DNA of 59,451 bases from Peptoniphilus sp034090345 (GTDB taxonomy: Bacteria; Bacillota; Clostridia; Tissierellales; Peptoniphilaceae): contig NZ_JAXDSS010000072.1 in NCBI RefSeq assembly GCF_034090345.1, positions 1-59,451 of the forward strand. The letters are read 5' to 3'. The position numbers and the translations under genes were made by a program. The notes beneath the pieces were generated by a model that was given only the letters and a program-made list of their open reading frames with translations, searched no databases and was not told the origin of the DNA. How positions within the stretch are numbered: the first letter of the stretch is position 1; the number at the start of each line of letters is the position of its first letter. Shown piece by piece: positions 1-9,015 of the stretch.

Positions 1-119
1 TTAAAAATGAATTTTTCCACACATTATCAGACGTAGTGGATAGGTTGTGTGAAACGATAAATAAATTAACAAAAGAGATGGTTAAAAGTATCTCCAATAG
101 GGATTGGTTATATATCTAG
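1..119 (+). pseudogene. 3' end of IS630-like transposase (cut by window edge)
   Basis: Reading in frame from base 3 gives about 38 codons ending at a TAG at 117-119. The peptide begins KNEFFHTLSD and ends SNRDWLYI, with a run VVDRLCETIN between. This spacing of a phenylalanine pair, a helical stretch and a terminal D-W resembles the extreme C-terminus of IS630-family DDE transposases. The start lies outside the window, so it cannot be said whether the gene is intact. The family call rests on this short tail only. Confidence 0.5.
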
Positions 120-152
120 ATTTAATAGGATAATAGTATAATTATTACATAT

Positions 153-175
153 AAAAAGCAAGTATTTCAACTTGC
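153..175 (-). terminator. Rho-independent terminator of valS
   Basis: On the minus strand a GCAAGT/ACTTGC stem with a six-base loop is followed directly by a run of Ts, just past the valS stop codon. Confidence 0.75.
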
Positions 176-185
176 CCTTTACTTA

Positions 186-2831
186 TCATATATGAGATTT
201 AACTTCTGCTATTCTCTCCTCAAGAGTTTTTAAAATAGCTTCATAACTTTCCAACTTATCTCTTTCTTCTTGTACCAATTTTTCAGGAGCCTTGCTTACA
301 AACTTTTCATTTGCCAGTTTTGAACTAGCTCTTTTTATTTCAGAAATAGTCTTTTCCCTTTCATTGTTAAGTCTTTCATACTCTTTGTTGTAATCCACCA
401 AGTCGTTAAGTGGTAAAAATATTTCTGCACCGTCAACAACTATAGACACATTTTCAGAATCCATTTCAAAACTTTCATCCTCAACTGAAACACTTTCTGA
501 AAAAGCTAAGTTCAGCAGATGTCCTTTATTTTCTTCAACAGCACGTCCGGCATCTTGATTTAAAACTTTAATCACTGTTTGAGATTTATTTTTATTTTCT
601 ATATTCATCTCTTGACGTCTGTTTCTTATGAGTCTGATTATATCTTTGATATAATCAATATCTTTTTTTTCAGTTTCAAACTTCAATGACTCTTCAACTA
701 CAGGCCAACTTTCCACAATCAACGCACCATTTTCGCTTGGAATGTGGTTCCAAATCTCCTCTGTGATATACGGCATAAATGGGTGAAATAATTTTAAAAT
801 TCCCTTTAGTACATAGATTAAAGTTGCCTTGGCAGCTTTTTTAGTCTCTTCATCTTCTCCATACAATCTTGGTTTTACCATTTCAATGTACCAATCGCAG
901 AAGTCAGACCATATAAAGTCATATATATCATTTGCCGCAAGTCCTATTTCGTACTTGTCAATCTTAGTTGTCAAAGACTCAACAGTTTCCATATACTTAG
1001 TCAAAATCCACTTATCTTCATTTCTTAAATTCTCAAGCTCTAATTCAAAATCACCGTCTTCAAAATTCATAAATACAAATCTTGTAGCATTCCACAGTTT
1101 ATTTGCAAAGTTTCTGTTTGCTTCAACTCTTTCAGTATAAAAACGCAAATCATTTCCAGGAGTATTGCCTGAAATAAGTGTGAATCTAAGAGCGTCTGCA
1201 CCATAATCAGCAATCAACTCAAGTGGGTCGATACCATTCCCCAAAGATTTACTCATCTTACGTCCAAGCGAATCTCTTACAAGCCCTGTCAAGAATACAT
1301 CTTTGAAAGGAACTTCACCCATTTGTTCGATTGATGAAAATACCATTCTAACTACCCAGAAAAATATTATGTCATATCCTGTTACAAGTACATCTGTAGG
1401 ATAGAAGTAGTCAAGATCAGGTGTCTTATCCGGCCATCCAAGAGTTGAGAAAGGCCAAAGAGCTGATGAGAACCAAGTGTCTAGAGTATCTTCATCCCTT
1501 CTGAAAGTCTTTCCTTCATATCCTTCTTTGCCGGTTGGATCCTCTCTGCTAACTACTATCTCATCAGTTTCATTGCAGTAGTAAACAGGAAGTCTGTGTC
1601 CCCACCAAAGTTGTCTTGAAATATTCCAATCTCTTATATTTTCAAGCCAATGTTCATAAACTTTTCCAAATCTCTCCGGAATAAAATCAACTTCTCCATT
1701 TCTGTAAGCTTCAAGAGCCGGTTTAGCAAGAGGTTCCATCTTTACAAACCATTGTTTTGAAAGCATAGGTTCAATAACCGTTCCACATCTTTCACAATGT
1801 CCAACAGCACTGTCGTGTTCCTTTGCTCCAACATATAGTCCTAGAGCATCAAAATCTTCTATTACCTTCTTACGAGCTTCAGAAGTTGTAAGACCACAAT
1901 ATTTTCCGGCATTTTCATTTAAAACTGCCTTTTCATCAAACACAATAAGTTGACCAAGACCATGTCTTTCCCCTACACCAAAGTCATTAGGGTCGTGAGA
2001 TGGAGTTATTTTTACACAACCTGTTCCAAAATCTTTTTCCACATACTCATCAGCTATTATGGGAATAGCTTTATTGTCCATTATTGACAATAAGACATTC
2101 TTTCCAACTAAATCCTTATATCTTTCATCTTCAGGGTGTACTGCAACAGCAAGGTCTCCTGGAATAGTTTCAGGCCTTGTTGTGGCAACTTCTATACTCC
2201 CTGAACCATCTTCTAAAGGATATCTAAAGTGGTAGATATGTCTATGTTCATCAACGTGTTCAACCTCTGCATCTGAAATTGAAGTTCCACAATTTGGACA
2301 CCAATTTATAATTCTGTCCCCTCTGTATATAAGTCCTTTTTCATAAAGTCTTATAAAAACTTCTTCAACAGCCTTAGAAAGTTGGTCATCTAATGTAAAT
2401 CTCTCTCTTGACCAATCACAAGAAACCCCCAATTTTTTAAGTTGGTTCTTTATATTTCCGCCATACTCGTAAGTCCAATCCCAAGTCTCTTCTAAAAATT
2501 TTTCTCTGCCAATATCTTCCTTTGCTATGCCCTGATCCCTAAGTTTTTGCACAACCTTGGCTTCAGTAGAAATACTCGCATGGTCGGTCCCCGGCAACCA
2601 AAGTGCTGAATAACCCTGCATTCTCTTAGTACGAGTTAAAATATCTTGTATTGTGTTGTTAAGCGCGTGGCCCATGTGAAGATTTCCGGTTACATTTGGT
2701 GGCGGCATCATTATTGTAAAAGGCTTTTTATTCTCATCAACCTCTGCTCTAAAATGATTGTTTGACATCCAAAAGTCATATATTCTGTCTTCAAACTCTT
2801 TAGGATTATAATTCTTTGATAACTCTTTCAT
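186..2831 (-). CDS. valS: Valine--tRNA ligase
   Basis: Class I aminoacyl-tRNA synthetase that charges tRNA-Val with valine in the cytoplasm. The 881-residue product has the usual length. The HIGH-type signature is HMGH at residues 52-55 after PPPNVTGN, and the KMSKS loop is present as GRKMSKSLGNG. A zinc-binding-like pair of Cys clusters (CPNCG, CERCG) lies in the insertion/editing half. The C-terminal tail is a charged coiled coil (residues about 815-881), typical of bacterial ValRS. The ATG at 2831 follows a GGGGG-type ribosome site. The gene is monocistronic, with a T-box leader upstream and a terminator downstream, so expression should respond to uncharged tRNA-Val. Confidence 0.98.
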   Translation of the reverse strand: MKELSKNYNPKEFEDRIYDFWMSNNHFRAEVDENKKPFTIMMPPPNVTGNLHMGHALNNTIQDILTRTKRMQGYSALWLPGTDHASISTEAKVVQKLRDQGIAKEDIGREKFLEETWDWTYEYGGNIKNQLKKLGVSCDWSRERFTLDDQLSKAVEEVFIRLYEKGLIYRGDRIINWCPNCGTSISDAEVEHVDEHRHIYHFRYPLEDGSGSIEVATTRPETIPGDLAVAVHPEDERYKDLVGKNVLLSIMDNKAIPIIADEYVEKDFGTGCVKITPSHDPNDFGVGERHGLGQLIVFDEKAVLNENAGKYCGLTTSEARKKVIEDFDALGLYVGAKEHDSAVGHCERCGTVIEPMLSKQWFVKMEPLAKPALEAYRNGEVDFIPERFGKVYEHWLENIRDWNISRQLWWGHRLPVYYCNETDEIVVSREDPTGKEGYEGKTFRRDEDTLDTWFSSALWPFSTLGWPDKTPDLDYFYPTDVLVTGYDIIFFWVVRMVFSSIEQMGEVPFKDVFLTGLVRDSLGRKMSKSLGNGIDPLELIADYGADALRFTLISGNTPGNDLRFYTERVEANRNFANKLWNATRFVFMNFEDGDFELELENLRNEDKWILTKYMETVESLTTKIDKYEIGLAANDIYDFIWSDFCDWYIEMVKPRLYGEDEETKKAAKATLIYVLKGILKLFHPFMPYITEEIWNHIPSENGALIVESWPVVEESLKFETEKKDIDYIKDIIRLIRNRRQEMNIENKNKSQTVIKVLNQDAGRAVEENKGHLLNLAFSESVSVEDESFEMDSENVSIVVDGAEIFLPLNDLVDYNKEYERLNNEREKTISEIKRASSKLANEKFVSKAPEKLVQEERDKLESYEAILKTLEERIAEVKSHI

Positions 2832-2894
2832 TTTTCCCCCTATATTCCATCTTACTCTGCCTTTGGCACTATTTTAAACTTCTCAATTTTAATA

Positions 2895-3085
2895 ATAAAA
2901 AGACCCCTCATCTCTAAGGACGAAGGGCCGTGGTACCACCTTAATTTCTGAATAAATCAGCTCAAAAAATATATCGGTTATAACCGCTGCATAGCAGTGC
3001 AAAAAAGCAACCTTCACTACTTTCAAATAACACCTTACACCGGCCGATGTCTCTCTAAAATCCTACGATAGCTACTCCTCTTTTT
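2895..3085 (-). promoter_or_regulatory. T-box leader of valS
   Basis: On the minus strand the 14-base T-box core AAGGTGGTACCACGG occupies 2942-2928. It can pair with the discriminator end of uncharged tRNA. The AGAGAG element and the GGCCGGTG distal-loop sequence of stem I lie upstream. Immediately after the T-box a 9-bp stem (2927-2919 with about 2912-2904, containing two G-T pairs) is followed by TTTTT at 2900-2896 and forms the terminator. A GTA triplet in the GAAAGTAGTG stretch is a plausible Val specifier, but I did not fold stem I to prove it. Confidence 0.92.
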
Positions 3086-3298
3086 TATAGCAAATATTAA
3101 ATTATTCCCATTATATTAATTAAAACTCATAAAGTCAACTGCACTTGGATAAAAAAGTTAATTTTTACAATGCTATTATCATCCTATAATAAAACTAATG
3201 TTTGTTAATTTATTTAACAGCCTATTTGTTTTATTATTTAGTTATCTTATTTGTAAATTTGTCTTATTGTATAGTACAGGTTTACTCACACTACCTTG

Positions 3299-3904
3299 TT
3301 AGCCCTGACCATACATCTTTATTAACTTCTCTAATTTTTCTTCAAGTTCTGCTATGGAACCGTCATTTTCTACCACAATGTCTGACATGACCTTTTTAGT
3401 TTCAACACTGATTTGTGAATTTATCTTCTTAATTGCCATCTCTTTTGAAATGCTGTCTCTATTCATAAGCCGTTTTATCTGAGTATCTTTTTTCACATAG
3501 ACCAACCAAACTTCATCAGCTTTAAATGAATACTCAAGCATCTTATCTTTCAGTTCAAAATATAACGGCATATCCACAAACAACACTTTGTCTTCACTCT
3601 CTTGAATCTTTGCATTTATTTCTTTAAAAATCTCTCTGTGCATTATTTTATTTAAGATTTCTAATTTTTCTTTATTCTTAAATACATAATCCGAAAGAGC
3701 CGGTCTATTTACTTTCCCATTTAGCAAAAATTCATCGCCAAAGTTCTCTCTAATCTTCTCTGCTATAAATTCTTTTTCCAAAACTTCATGAGCTATTTCA
3801 TCTGCATCTATGACTTTAAAACCGTGCCTTCTTAATATTTCCGTAACGGCACTTTTCCCCGTTGCTATTGAGCCGGTTATAACTATGACCTTACTTTGTG
3901 TCAT
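3299..3904 (-). CDS. coaE: Dephospho-CoA kinase
   Basis: Catalyses the last step of coenzyme A synthesis, phosphorylating the 3'-hydroxyl of dephospho-CoA. The P-loop GSIATGKS is at residues 11-18. The CoaE-typical DADEIAHEVL stretch follows, then a lid region with the LMNRD motif. I chose the ATG at 3904, not the in-frame TTG at 3919: the ATG lies 3-4 codons inside the polA end and has GGAG correctly spaced upstream. The product is 201 residues, the usual size. The 14-base overlap with polA implies translational coupling. Neighbouring polA and coaE is a common Firmicute arrangement. Confidence 0.93.
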   Translation of the reverse strand: MTQSKVIVITGSIATGKSAVTEILRRHGFKVIDADEIAHEVLEKEFIAEKIRENFGDEFLLNGKVNRPALSDYVFKNKEKLEILNKIMHREIFKEINAKIQESEDKVLFVDMPLYFELKDKMLEYSFKADEVWLVYVKKDTQIKRLMNRDSISKEMAIKKINSQISVETKKVMSDIVVENDGSIAELEEKLEKLIKMYGQG

Positions 3905-6539
3905 ATAGGCTGTCTCCAACTTTCATATCTATTTTCAACGCCACCTTCATATCAACTGCATTTTCCATAAGTTGGTGCATGATTTCTTTCACTTCTTCAA
4001 TCTCCTCTTTAACTGCATCAACTATCAATTCATCGTGAATTTGAAGTATCAATTTTGAATTCATATTTTTTTCCCTAAGTGTTCGATAAACTTTGACCAT
4101 TGCAATTTTTATAATGTCTGCTGCCGAACCTTGTATTGGTGTATTGATTGCTATACGCTCCCCAAATTGACGTATATTGAAATTCTTTGCTGATAACTCC
4201 GGAATATATCTTCTTCTGTTTAAAATTGTTTTGACATATCCTCTCTCTTTGGCAACTTCTACTTCATCCGTCATAAATTTTTTAATACCTTTAAAATTTT
4301 CCAAATAGTTATCTATATATATTTTCGCCGTCTTTCTTGGAATATTTAAATTTCTTGAAAGTCCATAATCTGAAATACCATAAACTATACCAAAGTTTAC
4401 TGCCTTGGCTTGTGATCTCATAAGTGAAGTCACTTCTTCAAGAGGAACTTCAAACACTTCAGAAGCCGTCTTTCTATGAATATCGACATCATTTTCAAAA
4501 GCCGATATCATATTTTCATCTTCTGTTATGGACGCTAAAACTCTAAGTTCGATTTGTGAATAGTCTGCATCAACTAGCGAGCAACCTTCTGAAGCCAAAA
4601 AAGCTTTTCTAATAAGTCTGCCCTCTTCAGTTTTTATAGGTATATTTTGAAGATTAGGGTCTTGTGATGAAATTCGCCCTGTGCTTGCAACGGTTTGATT
4701 GAAGTGGGAGTGAATTCTGCCGGTTTTGGGGTTCACTATCTCTTTTAGTCCATCCACATAAGTGGATTTGAGCTTTGTCAATTTTCTATACTCCAAGATA
4801 TTGCCGACTATCTCCCCTTCATCTATCAGCTTTTCCAAAACTTCTGCTGATGTCGAGTAGCCTGTCTTTGTCTTCTTTATAACTTGAAAACCAAGTTTTT
4901 CAAACAATATAACTCCAAGTTGTTTTGGTGAGCTTATATTAAATTCTTCTCCGGCTTGTTCATATATCAATCTTTCAAGTTTTTCTACTCTCTCGTTTAA
5001 ATCCGCCCCTATTTCATCAAACACAGATGTCTTGGTTTTTATTCCTATAAGTTCCATAGAAGCCAATACTTCAACCAGTGGCAATTCAACATTTCTATAC
5101 AACTCTTCCATTTCTTGCTCTCTTAGTAGCTCAACTTGTCTATCTCTAAGTTTATATACCGCACTCAAATAAAAAGCTGCATATTTATTTAAATCATCAT
5201 CAGATAATTGCGAATATTTTTTCTTTTTTACACCTTTTCCCAGAAGTTCTTCTTCATCTTTATATCCAACACCAAAGTGTTCACTTGAAATATTTGAAAT
5301 ATCATAATCCGATTTAGTTGAATTTAGAAGATATTCAGCTATTTGAGTATCATGAGTGAAATTATTTATACTTATTCCCTCACTCATCAAAACCATGATA
5401 TCTTCTTTTAAATCATGGCCTATTTTTTCTATTTCTTCAGATTCAAAAACCTCTTTGAATTCAGTCAAGTTTTCTATGCCTTGGTATATTACAACGGCTT
5501 TCTCCTTAACTTTTATTGCAAATCTGCAAGGTTTAATTCCTTCATAAATTTTTCCATCCGTTATAAACCTAAAGGCAAAAGATTTTTCGTTTTTAATTTC
5601 TTCAATTAAATCTTTACAATCAATATCTCTTACTTCAAATACACTCTCTGAAACTTCTACAACCTCTGCCTTTTGAAATTCTTCCGGCAATCTCTTTAGT
5701 AGCGTGTAGAATTCATACTCTCTATATAAGTCAGATAACTCCTTTAAATTATACTCTCTTAACCTCAGTTCATCTAATTCAGTTTCTATAGGCACATTTC
5801 TTACAATTGTTCCAAGTTTTTTAGACATAAAAGCTTGAGCCTTATTATCTTCTAATTTTTCCTTTTGTTTTTTAGCTGTGATTTCATCTATATGCTCATA
5901 TAGGTTCTCAATTGTACCAAATTCGTGTATCAACTTAAGTCCCGTCTTTTCACCTATCCCCGGAACTCCCGGAATATTGTCCGAACTATCCCCCATAAGT
6001 CCTTTTAAATCTATAAATTGATCAGGTGTTAAGCCATAATTTTCTTGTAAGCTCTCAACCGTTACAAGGTCCATTTCAGTAATTCCCTTTCTTGTCAAAA
6101 GTACACTGGTGTCCTTGCCGACCAATTGATAGTAGTCCTTATCTCCTGTAAGTAGTACAGATTCCATACCGACTTCAGAAGCTAATTTAGAAATCGTCCC
6201 TGCTATGTCATCAGCTTCGTATACCGGAGATTCTAAAACTATAATGTTCATGAATTTTAATACATCTCTTACAATTGGAAACTGTTGCTCCAGCTCATTT
6301 GGAGTCTTTTGTCGAGTCCCTTTATAATCCTTGTATATATCTGAACGGAAAGTCTTACCTTTCATATCAAAACAAACCACAGCATGAGTAGGCTTTATCC
6401 TATCGATAGCATTTTCCACCATCTGTATAAAACCGTACAGTGCATTTGTATAAATTCCCTTTTTAGTTTTTAACAACGGCAATGCATAAAAAGCTCTAAA
6501 GAAGAGCGACGAACCATCTATAATCAAAATTTTTTCCAT
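3891..6539 (-). CDS. polA: DNA polymerase I
   Basis: Replication/repair polymerase (882 residues). The N-terminal 5'-3' exonuclease domain (about 1-290) has the DGSSLFFRAFYAL start, and acidic residues in FDMKGKTFR, YEADD and DSSDNIPGVPGIG. The C-terminal polymerase domain has motif A DYSQIELRVLASI, motif B RSQAKAVNFGIVYG and motif C QIHDELI. The middle domain lacks the D-x-E pair of an active 3'-5' exonuclease: the equivalent strand reads SFAFRFITDGKIYEG. Proofreading is therefore probably absent, as in other Gram-positive PolI enzymes. Overlaps coaE downstream. Confidence 0.97.
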   Translation of the reverse strand: MEKILIIDGSSLFFRAFYALPLLKTKKGIYTNALYGFIQMVENAIDRIKPTHAVVCFDMKGKTFRSDIYKDYKGTRQKTPNELEQQFPIVRDVLKFMNIIVLESPVYEADDIAGTISKLASEVGMESVLLTGDKDYYQLVGKDTSVLLTRKGITEMDLVTVESLQENYGLTPDQFIDLKGLMGDSSDNIPGVPGIGEKTGLKLIHEFGTIENLYEHIDEITAKKQKEKLEDNKAQAFMSKKLGTIVRNVPIETELDELRLREYNLKELSDLYREYEFYTLLKRLPEEFQKAEVVEVSESVFEVRDIDCKDLIEEIKNEKSFAFRFITDGKIYEGIKPCRFAIKVKEKAVVIYQGIENLTEFKEVFESEEIEKIGHDLKEDIMVLMSEGISINNFTHDTQIAEYLLNSTKSDYDISNISSEHFGVGYKDEEELLGKGVKKKKYSQLSDDDLNKYAAFYLSAVYKLRDRQVELLREQEMEELYRNVELPLVEVLASMELIGIKTKTSVFDEIGADLNERVEKLERLIYEQAGEEFNISSPKQLGVILFEKLGFQVIKKTKTGYSTSAEVLEKLIDEGEIVGNILEYRKLTKLKSTYVDGLKEIVNPKTGRIHSHFNQTVASTGRISSQDPNLQNIPIKTEEGRLIRKAFLASEGCSLVDADYSQIELRVLASITEDENMISAFENDVDIHRKTASEVFEVPLEEVTSLMRSQAKAVNFGIVYGISDYGLSRNLNIPRKTAKIYIDNYLENFKGIKKFMTDEVEVAKERGYVKTILNRRRYIPELSAKNFNIRQFGERIAINTPIQGSAADIIKIAMVKVYRTLREKNMNSKLILQIHDELIVDAVKEEIEEVKEIMHQLMENAVDMKVALKIDMKVGDSLYDTK

Positions 6540-6598
6540 AAAATCACATCCTTATAACTATTATACATTATATTTACAACTAATTTCACAATGATAAT

Positions 6599-6623
6599 TA
6601 AAAAAGAACCTAATTATAGGTCC
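6599..6623 (-). terminator. Terminator-like hairpin upstream of polA
   Basis: On the minus strand GGACCT-ATAATT-AGGTTC followed by six Ts lies about 60 bases before the polA start. It could be a leader attenuator or simply a terminator for antisense reads. Function is not established. Confidence 0.4.
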
Positions 6624-6680
6624 ATTTTGAGTTTTATTTAATTGTCATTGCAAAATAAAATATACTCTAATAGTTTCGAC

Positions 6681-6709
6681 TTGATTTAATGCTTAAAGTG
6701 TTGTAAAAT
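6681..6709 (+). promoter_or_regulatory. Promoter of tRNA-Leu
   Basis: TTGATT, a 17-base spacer and TAAAAT end 13 bases before the mature 5' end of the tRNA. Confidence 0.75.
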
Positions 6710-6722
6710 AATTAGGTAATAT

Positions 6723-6809
6723 GCCGGAGTGATGGAATTGGCAGACGTACCAGACTCAAAATCTGGCGGTGGCAACACCGTGCGGGTTCAAGTCCCGCCT
6801 CCGGCACCA
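6723..6809 (+). tRNA. tRNA-Leu (anticodon CAA)
   Basis: The acceptor arms GCCGGAG and CTCCGGC pair fully, the discriminator is A and the CCA end is encoded. The anticodon stem CCAGA/TCTGG closes the loop CTCAAAA, giving anticodon CAA for codon UUG. A long variable arm marks a class II tRNA. The T arm has GGTTCAAGTCC. It is a single-gene unit with its own promoter and terminator. Confidence 0.97.
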
Positions 6810-6817
6810 TCTATATG

Positions 6818-6848
6818 CTCTCACAAAAGTTTTTGTGAGAGTTTTTTT
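6818..6848 (+). terminator. Terminator of tRNA-Leu
   Basis: An 11-bp perfect stem CTCTCACAAAA/TTTTGTGAGAG is followed by seven Ts, nine bases past the CCA end. Confidence 0.9.
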
Positions 6849-6900
6849 ATTTGCTTTTATGTGTTTGTAAGACAGTGTTTGTCGAAATTATTGTCGATTT

Positions 6901-6994
6901 GCGGACGGGCCTATACTTTTTTACTATTTATAATTTTTATTTGTTGATTTTATTTTGATTCTTTATTTTTCTTGTAATCACGTGCCGCCCCTAC
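6901..6994 (+). repeat. Dispersed GC-ended repeat, copy A
   Basis: Begins GCGGACGGGCCTATA and ends ACGTGCCGCCCCTAC with a T-rich filler between. The same two ends recur at six other places in the window. The GGGCGG-type and CCGCCC-type ends can pair, so the transcript or single strand could form a long hairpin. Confidence 0.7.
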
Positions 6995-7041
6995 ATTTTT
7001 TGAAATTGTTGGTTATATTGATGTTTTTTATTCTTTGCAGC

Positions 7042-7068
7042 AAAAAAACGTGGCTTCCCACGCTTTTT
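7042..7068 (-). terminator. Terminator of the DUF2871-fusion gene
   Basis: On the minus strand CGTGG-GAAG-CCACG is followed by a T run. It begins right at the stop codon of the membrane-protein gene. Confidence 0.75.
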
Positions 7069-8132
7069 TATAAAATTTGTAATTTGCTTTCTTTTACTAT
7101 ATACAACATCATCCAAACTATTCCAACCCCAAGTGCTATGTGACCTAGTCCGGATATTCCCGAGAACATGTTTTGGTTAAATAGTTCTGTATTTTTCCCT
7201 ATTACTTGATATATTCCTTTTATCCACATCATCACTATTGTCAGTACTAATCCTGCATTCCAAAGTTTCATCGGCATTTTTATTTTTTTATAGTCAACAT
7301 TTTTTATTCTGCTCAACAAAAGATATAGTATAATGCCAAATACAAACCCCAAAATCAATGTGTGTGTATGAATTACTGAAAGCATTGTTTTTCCTTTAAA
7401 TGCAAAAATTTTTGTAAATTCTCTAAAAAATACTCCTGCACTCAACCCAAATATCAATGTTATTAGTGCTGTTTCTAAGATATCTGCTGTTTTAAATTGT
7501 GTTTTGTAGTGTTTGTAGGCTACATACACGAGCATAAAGTAAGCCACAGTCTTTGGCATCATTAACATTCCAACAATTGCATATTTATCAGCAAATAGCA
7601 CCACCGGTACATAGAAAATAAATGACAGTGCAATTAAGATTGAGTATTTTCTAAACTGTCCTTTTTCTTTATATGATATTGCTATTAATATAATTCCCAT
7701 AATTGTAAACGGTATGTTTCTAATGATATTCCAAGTTAAGTTTGGGTCGCTGGTTCCCCATTTGTTTTGAGGGAGTACTGTTAAAATTATTCTTAATATT
7801 GTAAGAAAATATATTGTACAATCGAGCATTTTGTTTTCTTTGTGATTCTCTTTTTTGTAGTGTTTATAATACAGTAGATAAAATATCGTCATGGTTATTG
7901 AAGTTATCATTTTGCCCCATGAGAGTATTGATGCAAATTGTTCCATTCCATTTTGTGTCATGTGTGCCATAATTCTCGGTACCAAGTGGAATGAATCCCC
8001 AAGTCCTAGAACTACCCCCATTACTCCAAATGTTTTTGCACTTTTATCTTCTAGTAATAATAATTTTATTCCTATTGATATCACTAAAACTAGATATAGT
8101 GCATCAAATATTGATTCAAATAGTCCTGCCAT
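7068..8132 (-). CDS. DUF2871-type multipass membrane protein with N-terminal fusion
   Basis: An integral membrane protein of 354 residues with about ten hydrophobic segments. The C-terminal 130 residues match the DUF2871 pattern: a GLSAGVFFREFTK start, the HTHTLILGF histidine motif, then NAGLVLTIVMM and a final SGISGLGHIALGVG segment. The N-terminal 210 residues are a separate six-helix membrane unit that I do not recognise by name. The ATG at 8132 has GGAGG seven bases upstream and is preferred to the upstream ATG at 8171, which lies inside the regulator gene. It overlaps the TetR-type gene by 17 bases, so the two form a co-regulated unit. Substrate and function are unknown; the conserved histidines could bind metal or haem, which is speculation. 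Confidence 0.75.
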   Translation of the reverse strand: MAGLFESIFDALYLVLVISIGIKLLLLEDKSAKTFGVMGVVLGLGDSFHLVPRIMAHMTQNGMEQFASILSWGKMITSITMTIFYLLYYKHYKKENHKENKMLDCTIYFLTILRIILTVLPQNKWGTSDPNLTWNIIRNIPFTIMGIILIAISYKEKGQFRKYSILIALSFIFYVPVVLFADKYAIVGMLMMPKTVAYFMLVYVAYKHYKTQFKTADILETALITLIFGLSAGVFFREFTKIFAFKGKTMLSVIHTHTLILGFVFGIILYLLLSRIKNVDYKKIKMPMKLWNAGLVLTIVMMWIKGIYQVIGKNTELFNQNMFSGISGLGHIALGVGIVWMMLYIVKESKLQIL

Positions 8133-8685
8133 TTTTAATTCCTCCAAATATCCAACTGCATTGGATGTCATATTTTTCTATAAATGTGTCTTTATCCCAG
8201 TTTTCGCTAAATGCTCTCCTAACCAATTCATGCACAATTGCCTTTATGAACATTATTTTTTCTTCCCTTGTACTCTTTAGTGATTTTGTCATTTCCTTTG
8301 TCTTATATTTTGTATATTCTCTTTCTAAGTGTTCTGTCCAGTAGAGATACTTATATTTATACAAATTATAGTTTTCCGGGTTGAAAATTTCTTCGCTTAT
8401 TTCACGTCCAAATTGTTGAAGTGCTTTTTCATGGTCATAGTTGTTTTTCTTTAATAAACTTGCAAACAATTCGTGTGAGTCCACTATATATTTTTCTAAT
8501 ATCAAAAAATATGCTTCTTCTAAATTTTCAAAATATTGGTAGAAACTTCCCCTTGGAATATTTGCTTTTTGTATTATATTTGCTATTCGAGCTTTATTAA
8601 ATGGTTTTTGCAAAAATTCTTCACGAATTGCATTTAATATCGACTGTTTTTTCTCTTCTGACAAATTAAAAAAAGTGTCCTTCAT
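8116..8685 (-). CDS. TetR-family transcriptional regulator
   Basis: About 189 residues. The N-terminal helix-turn-helix is visible: KQSILNAIREEF, then KARIANIIQKANIPRGSFYQYFENLEEAYF, the standard TetR arrangement. The C-terminal ligand domain is helical and not diagnostic. The ATG at 8685 (MKDTFFNL) is preferred because the longer reading from 8739 would begin inside the operator. It is the first gene of a unit with the DUF2871-fusion protein. Two operator copies in its own promoter indicate autorepression, so the membrane protein is the likely effector of the response. Confidence 0.88.
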   Translation of the reverse strand: MKDTFFNLSEEKKQSILNAIREEFLQKPFNKARIANIIQKANIPRGSFYQYFENLEEAYFLILEKYIVDSHELFASLLKKNNYDHEKALQQFGREISEEIFNPENYNLYKYKYLYWTEHLEREYTKYKTKEMTKSLKSTREEKIMFIKAIVHELVRRAFSENWDKDTFIEKYDIQCSWIFGGIKNGRTI

Positions 8686-8724
8686 TTTTTGCCCTTTCTT
8701 TATAAATTTATAAGAATTTTTATT

Positions 8725-8765
8725 ATGACACCATGTCATGTTTTGATTGTATATGACACCATGTC
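8725..8765. promoter_or_regulatory. Two TetR-type operators
   Basis: ATGACA-CCA-TGTCAT at 8725-8739 is an inverted repeat with a three-base centre. ATGACACCATGTC recurs at 8753-8765, 28 bases away. One copy lies in the promoter spacer and the other spans the probable transcription start. Confidence 0.8.
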
Positions 8766-8774
8766 GCTTGTCAA
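8746..8774 (-). promoter_or_regulatory. Promoter of the TetR/DUF2871 unit
   Basis: On the minus strand TTGACA (8774-8769), a 17-base spacer and TACAAT (8751-8746). The spacer contains operator copy 1, so repressor binding would block RNA polymerase. Confidence 0.85.
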
Positions 8775-8874
8775 TTGTTTTTATATTATTTTATAATGTG
8801 GCTTCCTATTTTTATTGCTTTTTCACATATATTATCATCTAAAATTCTTTTTTCTCTTTACTGGCAATAAAATT

Positions 8875-8910
8875 CCTCTTGATCAGTTCTTCTCTATCCC
8901 AATCAAGAGG
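8875..8910 (-). terminator. Hairpin downstream of the SLH pseudogene
   Basis: A perfect 9-bp inverted repeat (CCTCTTGAT/ATCAAGAGG) with an 18-base loop lies 106 bases past the SLH fragment. The T-rich tail on the minus strand is short, so terminator function is only probable. Confidence 0.45.
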
Positions 8911-9015
8911 TTCTATACACAAAATTTTAAAACTTATAAAATTTGTGTAAATACTTAATAAAATAGTGTATCCAAGTTAATAATATCAGTTTAATAAACC
9001 CTAAAGTTCATTCTT

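Noticed and set aside
6723..6947. 72-codon ORF spanning the tRNA-Leu
   Set aside because: It is produced by reading the tRNA and its terminator; the tRNA explains the sequence fully.
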